Source: Thermus kawarayensis JCM 12314
Lineage (GTDB): Bacteria; Deinococcota; Deinococci; Deinococcales; Thermaceae
DNA: 5,284 nucleotides
Assembly (NCBI GenBank): GCA_001311545.1
Contig: BBBL01000129.1
Span: 1 to 5,284, forward strand
Direction: 5' to 3'
Part shown: piece by piece, positions 1 through 5,284 of the stretch
How the letters are laid out: each line of letters starts with the position of its first letter
How positions within the stretch are numbered: position 1 is the stretch's first letter
Made by a program: the position numbers and the translations under genes
Notes under the pieces: model-generated
What the model saw: only the letters and a program-made list of their open reading frames with translations
Told to the model about the DNA's origin: nothing
Database searches by the model: none

Positions 1-401
1 GTCCACCCTTTCGTTTTCCGGGTGGCCGGCGTGCCCCTCCACGAAGTGGAGGTGCACCCGGTGGGGGGCCATGGCCTGCAGGAGGGCCTCCCAGAGGTCG
101 CGGTTCTTCACCGGCCTGCCCTCCGCCGTCCGCCAGCCCCTCTTCTGCCAGCCTTCCAGCCAGCCCTCGGTGAAGGCCTTCTTCAGGTACTGGCTGTCGG
201 TGTAGAGGTCTACCTGGCAGGGCTCCTTGAGGCTTTCAGGCCCTCTATGGCCGCCTTCAGCTCCATGCGGTTGTTGGTGGTGCAGAGCTCCCCGCCGGAG
301 AGGAGCTTCTCGTGGGCACCGTGGCGCAAAAGGGCCGCCCAGCCCCCGGGGCCGGGGTTTCCCAGGCAGGCCCCGTCGGTGAAGAGCTCCACCCGCTTCA
401 T
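1..401 (-). CDS. rnhA: Ribonuclease HI, 3' end outside window, one frameshift
   Basis: RNase HI cleaves the RNA strand of RNA-DNA hybrids in the cytoplasm (R-loops, Okazaki primers). The N-terminus shows [16 protein letters not shown], with catalytic Asp at residue 9, and [14 protein letters not shown], with Glu47. After residue 57 the frame breaks near 230-233: one C is missing on the coding strand (GCCTCAAG where GCCCTCAAG is expected), and the literal reading stops six codons later. In the shifted frame the protein continues with [17 protein letters not shown] (Asp69) and [12 protein letters not shown] (His124, Asp134), so all four catalytic acids and the His are present. The last complete codon in the window is Asp134; roughly the last 15-30 residues lie beyond position 1. 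The ATG at 401 is the only plausible start; no clear Shine-Dalgarno site is seen. It lies 23 nt after bdbC on the same strand, so co-transcription is likely. Family assignment is secure; the break is most likely a sequence error. Confidence 0.93.
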
Positions 402-424
402 GCCAAGGAGAGGGAAGCCCTGGA

Positions 425-835
425 TCAGGGAAGCCTGCGGGCCTCCCTGGACAGGAGGGCCATGCTTAGGGCGATGAGGAGGAAGGCGAGGAGGGCCTGC
501 AAGGGAATGGGGAACTGGGGGATGTATTCCGCGCTGCAGGGCACCGGGGGCTTGCAGGCCAGGGTGAAGAGGTGGGGAAACCTCTGCTCCAGGAGGTGGA
601 GGGTGCTGATGCTCCCGCCCACCAGGGAAAGGGCCAGGCTGTAGGGCCAGACGCCGAAGTCCTGCCGCCAGAGGGCCATGGCCAGCAGGACCGCCTGGGG
701 ATACATGAAGATCCGCTGGTACCAGCAGAGCTCGCAGGGCAGGAAAAGCCGCACCTCCGAGTAGTAGAGGCTTCCTAAGGTGGCCACCAGGGCCACCACC
801 CAGGCGAAGGCGAGGAGGAGGGAGGCGCGCTTCAT
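425..835 (-). CDS. bdbC: Thiol-disulfide oxidoreductase, DsbB/BdbC family
   Basis: Integral membrane protein that reoxidises a periplasmic DsbA/BdbD-type thiol oxidase and passes electrons to quinone (family knowledge). The 136-aa protein is intact and has the usual length of the short BdbC branch. Four hydrophobic segments lie at about residues 5-23, 42-56, 63-80 and 110-128. The first redox pair is in [16 protein letters not shown] (Cys34, Cys37); the second is Cys94 and Cys100 in [16 protein letters not shown]. The N-terminal part, [16 protein letters not shown], resembles Bacillus BdbC closely, with Trp at residue 12 in both, which supports the ATG at 835 over the in-frame ATG at 847 (four more residues). 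A -10-like TATGCT ends 7 nt before this ATG. The gene is divergent from the DUF5522 gene, 30 nt away, and precedes rnhA by 23 nt. No dsbA-like partner is in the window. It is one of only two genes here with no frame break. Confidence 0.93.
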   Translation of the reverse strand: MKRASLLLAFAWVVALVATLGSLYYSEVRLFLPCELCWYQRIFMYPQAVLLAMALWRQDFGVWPYSLALSLVGGSISTLHLLEQRFPHLFTLACKPPVPCSAEYIPQFPIPLQALLAFLLIALSMALLSREARRLP

Positions 836-842
836 GGGGAGG

Positions 843-848
843 AGCATA
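843..848 (-). promoter_or_regulatory. Possible leaderless -10 for bdbC
   Basis: On the minus strand TATGCT (4 of 6 matches to TATAAT) ends 7 nt before the bdbC ATG at 835, the spacing expected if transcription begins at the start codon. No good -35 is found 17-18 nt upstream, and no Shine-Dalgarno site fits this start. Weak, based on position only. Confidence 0.3.
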
Positions 849-852
849 CCTC

Positions 853-858
853 TAAACT
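853..858 (+). promoter_or_regulatory. Possible leaderless -10 for the DUF5522 gene
   Basis: TAAACT (4 of 6 matches to TATAAT) is followed by 7 nt (GGAGGCC) and the ATG at 866. The GGAGG in between sits only 2 nt from the ATG, which is short for a working Shine-Dalgarno site, so leaderless initiation is as plausible. No convincing -35. It lies 4 nt from the putative opposing bdbC -10. Confidence 0.3.
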
Positions 859-865
859 GGAGGCC

Positions 866-1021
866 ATGGAGGAGGAGGCGCCCCGGGAGCTCCAAGAGGG
901 AGAGGACTTCTACTGGGAGGAGGGGCGGGTGGTCTTCACCGAGGCCTACCACCGCAAGCGGGGCTACTGCTGCGGCTTTGGGTGCCGCCACTGCCCCTGG
1001 AGGGGGGAGGAGAAGGGTTAA
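866..1021 (+). CDS. Small Cys-rich protein, DUF5522-type
   Basis: Intact 51-aa acidic protein with no known function. The C-terminal half contains VVFTEAYHRKRGYCCGFGC followed directly by RHCPW, which gives cysteines at residues 35, 36, 40 and 43. This CC-G-x-G-C-R-H-C-P cluster is the hallmark of the short DUF5522 family, in which a Tyr usually follows CP; here it is Trp45. Four clustered cysteines suggest metal binding or redox chemistry, but that is inference. No signal peptide or membrane segment, so it should be cytosolic. ATG866 is chosen because no other start lies in frame nearby and because the family is short. It is divergent from bdbC (30 nt) and convergent with ftsY (19 nt between stops). 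Too small for many gene callers, and easily hidden under a long spurious minus-strand reading frame covering 425-1282. Confidence 0.82.
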   Translation: MEEEAPRELQEGEDFYWEEGRVVFTEAYHRKRGYCCGFGCRHCPWRGEEKG

Positions 1022-1043
1022 GCGCCCCGCAACGAGGTGCTTA
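1019..1043 (+). terminator. Hairpin between convergent stop codons, possible bidirectional terminator
   Basis: The arms TAAGCGCC (1019-1026) and GGTGCTTA (1036-1043) pair over 8 bp, with one G-U wobble in the plus-strand RNA (an A-C mismatch in the minus-strand RNA), around a 9-nt loop. The outer ends of the arms are the two stop codons: TAA of the DUF5522 gene at 1019-1021 and TAA of ftsY at 1043-1041. No U-tract follows on either side, so intrinsic termination is uncertain. Confidence 0.35.
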
Positions 1044-1955
1044 GGCCTCCAGCAGGGCCTCCACGAAGCCTCGGGATCGAAGGGCTGGAGGTCCTCCGCC
1101 CCTTCCCCTACCCCCACGAAGCGGATGGGCACCCGGAGGGTGCGCACCATGGGGACCAGCACCCCTCCCTTGGCCGTGCCGTCCAGCTTGGTGACGATGA
1201 CCCCGGTGAGGCCCAAGGCCTCGTGGAAGCGCCTGGCCTGCTCCAGGCCGTTTTGGCCGGTGACGGCGTCCAGCACCAGCACACCTCCCCGGGCTCCCCG
1301 GGATCGGCCTTGGCGATGGCCCGCTTCACCTTCTTCAGCTCCTCCATAAGGCCCTGCTTGGTGTGCAGGCGCCCGGCGGTGTCCACCAGGAGGAGGTCAA
1401 AGCCCCGTGCCTTCCGGGCCTGGGCGGCGTCAAAGGCCAGGGCGGCGGGGTCGGCGCCTTCCGCCCCCTGGATCACGGGGATCCCCAGGCGCTTTCCCCA
1501 CTCGGCGAGCTGGCGCTGCCGGCGGCGCGGAAGGTGTCCCCGGCGCAGAGGAGCACCTTCTTGCCCAGGCCCTGGTAGTAACGGCCCAGCTTGGCCAGGG
1601 TGGTGGTCTTGCCCACCCCGTTCACCCCCACCACCAGGACCACGTGGCCCTTGGGTTCCACGGCCTTGGGCCTTTGCGGGTTGAAGCCCAGCTTCCTCAG
1701 GCTGGCCCGCCGCTCGTCCGGCTCCAGCATCTGGACGAGCTTTTCCTTCACCGCTTCCTTTAGGTCCTTGCGGCCCGAGGCCCGCACCTCCTCTAAGAGC
1801 TCCTCCGTGGCCTCGAGGCCCACGTCGGCGGCGAGGAGGGCCACCTCCAGCTCCTCCAGCACCGCCTCGGGGTTGGCCCCCCAGGGGATGCCCTTGAGGA
1901 AGCGCTCCCGGGTCTTGGCAAGGCCCGCCTTTAGGCGCTCAAAGAAACCGGCCAT
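1041..1955 (-). CDS. ftsY: Signal recognition particle receptor FtsY, three frameshifts
   Basis: FtsY is the SRP GTPase that docks ribosome-SRP complexes at the inner membrane for co-translational insertion. The N domain is about residues 1-95 (starting [19 protein letters not shown]) with no acidic A domain, as in Thermus. The NG core then shows the P-loop [10 protein letters not shown] (110-119), GDTFRAAG (139-146), DTAGRLHTK (192-200) and [10 protein letters not shown] (256-265), ending in [24 protein letters not shown]. One base is missing at each of three places: near 1512 (after AAGS), at 1280 ([14 protein letters not shown]) and near 1067 ([11 protein letters not shown]). With these restored the protein is 305 residues, the family size, and ends at the TAA at 1043-1041. 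An AAAGGA lies just before ATG1955. It starts 6 nt after the exported-protein gene and probably shares its promoter. An essential gene, so the breaks are most likely errors in the sequence. Confidence 0.95.
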
Positions 1956-1961
1956 GTTCCT

Positions 1962-2400
1962 TTAGCGGAAGTTCACCCCCAGGGCCAGGCGCCAGACCTT
2001 GGGGAACTGGGCGAAGCCGTAGACGTAGGTGCCCTCGCGAAGAGGCCGGTGTAGGGGTCCAGAAGCCTTCCAGCCCTAGGGTGAAGCCCACCCCCAGGGT
2101 GGGCGTGGGCCCCACCAGGCCGCTCAGGCCCCCGCCGAAGTAGGGGAGGGTCCCGGCCAGGGTGGGGTCGTACTGGCCCAGGTCCGGCTTGAAGAGGAGG
2201 CTGGCCTCCAGGACCACCCCGGGGGCTGCCGGGGAGAGCTCCGCCAGGAGGCGGCCCGAGAGGTTCTGCCGCAGGCGGTTTTCCACCCCGGCCCCGAAGG
2301 TGAGGCCCAAGCCTTCCCCGTAGCCAAAGCGCATCCCTATGGCGCTTTGGGCGCTAGCCAGGCCCAGAAAAAGGGCGAGGGCGAGAAGAAGCCTCTTCAT
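1962..2400 (-). CDS. Small exported protein, likely outer-membrane beta-barrel, two probable frameshifts
   Basis: Not assigned to a named family. The first 17 residues, MKRLLLALALFLGLASA, form a clear Sec signal peptide with a probable type I cleavage site ASA|QS. The mature part is rich in Gly and alternating hydrophobic residues (IGMRFGYGEGLGLTFGAGV, VVLEASLLFKPDLG, TPTLGVGFTLGLEGFW), as in small transmembrane beta-barrels, and it ends with WRLALGVNFR, an aromatic near the C-terminus. The literal frame runs on into ftsY. Adding one base in the G run 2054-2057 and one near 2036 gives WTPYTGLFAEGTYVYGFAQF and a stop at 1964-1962, for 146 aa in total. Only the combined total fixes these two sites; the protein-level evidence is weaker than for gltX or ftsY. 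ATG2400 is preferred to GTG2436 because of the signal peptide and a -10 element 7 nt upstream. Gene-to-ftsY spacing is 6 nt. Confidence 0.7.
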
Positions 2401-2407
2401 CCCTCTA

Positions 2408-2432
2408 AGTATACGGAAGCTTGCGGCCTCTT

Positions 2433-2436
<4 letters not shown>
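2408..2436 (-). promoter_or_regulatory. Promoter for the exported protein and ftsY
   Basis: On the minus strand GTGAAA (2436-2431, 4 of 6 matches to TTGACA) and TATACT (2413-2408, 5 of 6 matches to TATAAT) are separated by exactly 17 nt. Seven nt follow (TAGAGGG) before ATG2400, so the transcript would be leaderless or nearly so. The -35 element contains the gltX stop codon TGA. Best-looking full promoter in the window. Confidence 0.6.
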
Positions 2437-3853
<1,417 letters not shown>

Positions 3854-3858
3854 CCCGG

Positions 3859-3880
3859 GCCTAAAGGTTGGGCCTTAGGC
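3859..3880. repeat. Inverted repeat in the gltX/lptB divergent gap
   Basis: GCCTAA (3859-3864) and TTAGGC (3875-3880) are perfect reverse complements. With A3865 bulged, two more G-C pairs (3866-3867 with 3873-3874) extend the stem to 8 bp around the loop TTGGG. It lies 9 nt before the lptB ATG and overlaps a weak -10-like TAGGCT (3876-3881). It could be an operator or an RNA hairpin; the sequence does not decide. Confidence 0.35.
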
Positions 3881-3889
3881 TTGAGGGTA

Positions 3890-4616
3890 ATGGACGGGGA
3901 GCTCTTGGCCCAAGGACTCCGCAAGCGCTTCGGCCCCAAGGAGGTGGTGCGGGGGGTGGACCTTCACCTGAGGCGGGGCGAGATCGTGGCCCTCTTCGGC
4001 TAACGGGGCGGGGAAGACCACCACCTTCTACATGGTGGTGGGCTTCATAAAGCCCACGGCGGGGCGGATCTTCCTCAAAGGCCAGGAGATCGGCCGCCTG
4101 CCCATGTACAAAAGGGCCCGCCTGGGCCTAGGCTACCTCCCCCAGGAGCCCAGCGCCTTCCGGCGCATGACCGTGCTGGAGAACCTCCTGGCCATCCTGG
4201 AATTCCAGCCCCTCTCCAAAAGGGAGCGGTTGGAGAAGGCCAAGGCCCTCCTGGAAGAGCTCGCCATCTACCACCTAAAAGACCGCATGGCCTACGCCCT
4301 CTCCGGGGGGGAAAGGCGGCGGCTGGAGATGGCCCGGGCCCTGGCCACCGACCCCGACTTCATCCTTCTGGACGAGCCCTTCACCGGGGTGGACCCGAAG
4401 AACGTCAAGGAGATCCAGAAGGTCATCGCCGAGCTCCGGGAGAGGCGGGGGGTGGGGGTGTTCATCACCGACCACGCCGTGCGGGAGACCTTGGCCATCA
4501 CCGACCGGGTCTACGTGATGTACGACGGCCAGATCCTCTTCCACGGGGACCCCGGGACCTTCGCTAAGGACCAGGGGGTGAGGCGGCACTACCTGGGCGA
4601 GGACTACGAGCTGTGA
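3890..4616 (+). CDS. lptB: LptB-type ABC transporter ATPase, one 2-nt frameshift
   Basis: Cytoplasmic ATPase subunit of the Lpt family, which in Gram-negatives powers lipopolysaccharide extraction from the inner membrane with LptF/LptG. Motifs in order: Walker [14 protein letters not shown] (from 37), Q-loop [16 protein letters not shown], signature [16 protein letters not shown] (Leu138 on), Walker [14 protein letters not shown] (Asp162, Glu163) and switch His196 in [17 protein letters not shown] and the TGVDP after Walker B are characteristic of LptB rather than other ABC ATPases. Two C residues are missing between 4000 and 4001 (GGCTAAC for GGCCCTAAC), which creates an in-frame TAA inside the Walker A motif. 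With them the protein is 242 aa, the family size. ATG3890 has a GAGGG only 2 nt upstream. The stop overlaps the DUF3084 start. Which lipid it exports in Thermus is not shown here; other LptB-like paralogues are possible. Confidence 0.9.
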
Positions 4617-5284
4617 CCTTCTGGGCGCTTCTTGTCCTCATTCTCCTCCTTTCCGCCTGGGTGGCCTACCTGGGGGACAGGGTGGCCAAGTGGGCGGGGA
4701 AGCGCCACTACCGCCTCTTCGGCCTAAGGCCCCGGCAGACGGCCACCCTGGTGGCGGTGTTCACCGGGGTGGGGATCGCCCTCTTCAGCTATCTGGGCTT
4801 CCTCCTGGTCTTCCGCGAGGCCCGGGAGACCATCCTGGAGGCCGAGGCCATCCGCCAAGAGAGGGACCGGCTTAGGGTGGAGCGGGAGGTTCTCCTGCGC
4901 GCCAAGGAGGCCCTGGAGGCCGAGGGCGCCCGGACCCTGGCCGAGGTGACGGCCTTGCGGAAGGAGCGAAAGGAGATGGCCCAGGCCCTGGCCGAGGCGG
5001 AGGCCCTGAGGAAGCGCCTCGAGGCCGAGACCCAGGCCCTGGAGGCCCAGGTGGTGGCCTTGGAAGGGGAGAAGCGGAGGCTTTCTGCCCTCCTGGAGGA
5101 AAGGGAGAGGGCTTTGGCGGAGAAGGAAAGGCTCCTTCTGGAAAGGACCCAGGCCCTGAAGGCCCTGGAGGCGCGCCTTCGGGGCCTTAAGGAGGAAGGC
5201 AGAAGGCGGAGGCGGAGCGGGACCGGCTCGGAAGGGAGAAGGCCCGCCTCGAGGCCGACCTGGCCCTCCTGCAGGCCAGGCTGG
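4613..5284 (+). CDS. DUF3084-type membrane/coiled-coil protein, 3' end outside window, one probable frameshift
   Basis: The start is GTG4613, in a 4-nt GTGA overlap with the lptB stop, implying translational coupling. Residues 3-20 ([18 protein letters not shown]) form one membrane segment and about 43-67 a second. Between them [20 protein letters not shown] followed by RQT matches the conserved DUF3084 signature (AYLGDR...[10 protein letters not shown]). From residue 68 to the window end the chain is an almost unbroken heptad-like coiled coil dominated by Glu, Ala, Leu, Arg and Lys (for example [20 protein letters not shown]), probably projecting from the inner membrane. The frame changes once, near 5196-5203: one added A would give [13 protein letters not shown] and continue open to the end. 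The rest of the protein is outside the window. Molecular function is unknown; the position suggests work with the ATPase. Confidence 0.85.
   Translation, partial: MTFWALLVLILLLSAWVAYLGDRVAKWAGKRHYRLFGLRPRQTATLVAVFTGVGIALFSYLGFLLVFREARETILEAEAIRQERDRLRVEREVLLRAKEALEAEGARTLAEVTALRKERKEMAQALAEAEALRKRLEAETQALEAQVVALEGEKRRLSALLEERERALAEKERLLLERTQALKALEARLRGLKEEGRRRRRSGTGSEGRRPASRPTWPSCRPGW

Noticed and set aside
836..847. ATG847 as the start of bdbC
   Set aside because: It adds only MLLP, the AGAGGT before it is too close to serve as a ribosome site, and the 835 start aligns with Bacillus BdbC at the N-terminus.
22..1763. Long open frames on the plus strand antisense to rnhA, bdbC and ftsY (for example 22-477, 780-1349, 1037-1684)
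   Set aside because: High-GC DNA leaves long chance frames opposite real genes. Their products are Pro/Arg/Gly-rich with no recognisable motifs, while the opposite strand encodes clear families.
2086..2104. Perfect 8-bp hairpin GCCCACCC-CCA-GGGTGGGC
   Set aside because: It lies inside the coding frame of the exported protein and simply encodes PTLGVG with GC-rich codons; a chance palindrome is likely at this base composition.
4690..4875. Plus-strand 61-codon frame inside the DUF3084 gene
   Set aside because: It is a Pro/Gly-rich shadow of the coiled-coil gene in another frame with no start signal.

Overview
The window is very GC-rich, almost fully coding DNA from a Thermus-like bacterium (Deinococcota). 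GluRS, FtsY and RNase HI, read through their sequence errors, look closely like Thermus thermophilus/aquaticus proteins recalled from memory. Several genes also have a -10-like hexamer only 7-9 nt before the ATG, which is the leaderless promoter layout common in this phylum. No search was run, so the species is not fixed.

Layout, left to right: 1-401 (-) rnhA, which runs off the left edge; 425-835 (-) bdbC, a DsbB-type thiol oxidoreductase; 866-1021 (+) a 51-aa Cys-rich DUF5522-type protein; 1041-1955 (-) ftsY, the SRP receptor; 1962-2400 (-) a small exported protein, probably an outer-membrane barrel; 2433-3835 (-) gltX, glutamyl-tRNA synthetase; 3890-4616 (+) an LptB-type ABC ATPase; 4613-5284 (+) a DUF3084-type membrane/coiled-coil protein, which runs off the right edge. 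Transcription units implied by spacing are bdbC-rnhA, exported protein-ftsY (6 nt gap, own promoter over the gltX stop), gltX alone or leading into them, and lptB-DUF3084 (4-nt GTGA overlap). No gap between genes exceeds about 55 nt, and I see no tRNA, rRNA, CRISPR or mobile element.

The main oddity is quality. Six of the eight genes carry reading-frame breaks, 12 sites in all, and every one is a loss of bases (eleven of 1 nt, one of 2 nt), mostly in short homopolymers. Restoring the lost bases gives family-typical lengths: GluRS 468 aa, FtsY 305 aa, LptB 242 aa. Since gltX, ftsY and probably lptB are essential, I read these as sequencing or assembly errors and annotate the genes as functional CDSs.

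Functionally the window mixes housekeeping (translation, RNA-DNA hybrid removal) with envelope biology (protein targeting, periplasmic disulfide formation, an exported barrel candidate, an Lpt-type ATPase with a membrane partner). The best candidate for something under-described is the tight pairing of the LptB-like ATPase with the DUF3084 protein. The divergent pair bdbC/DUF5522, whose putative promoters nearly overlap, comes next.
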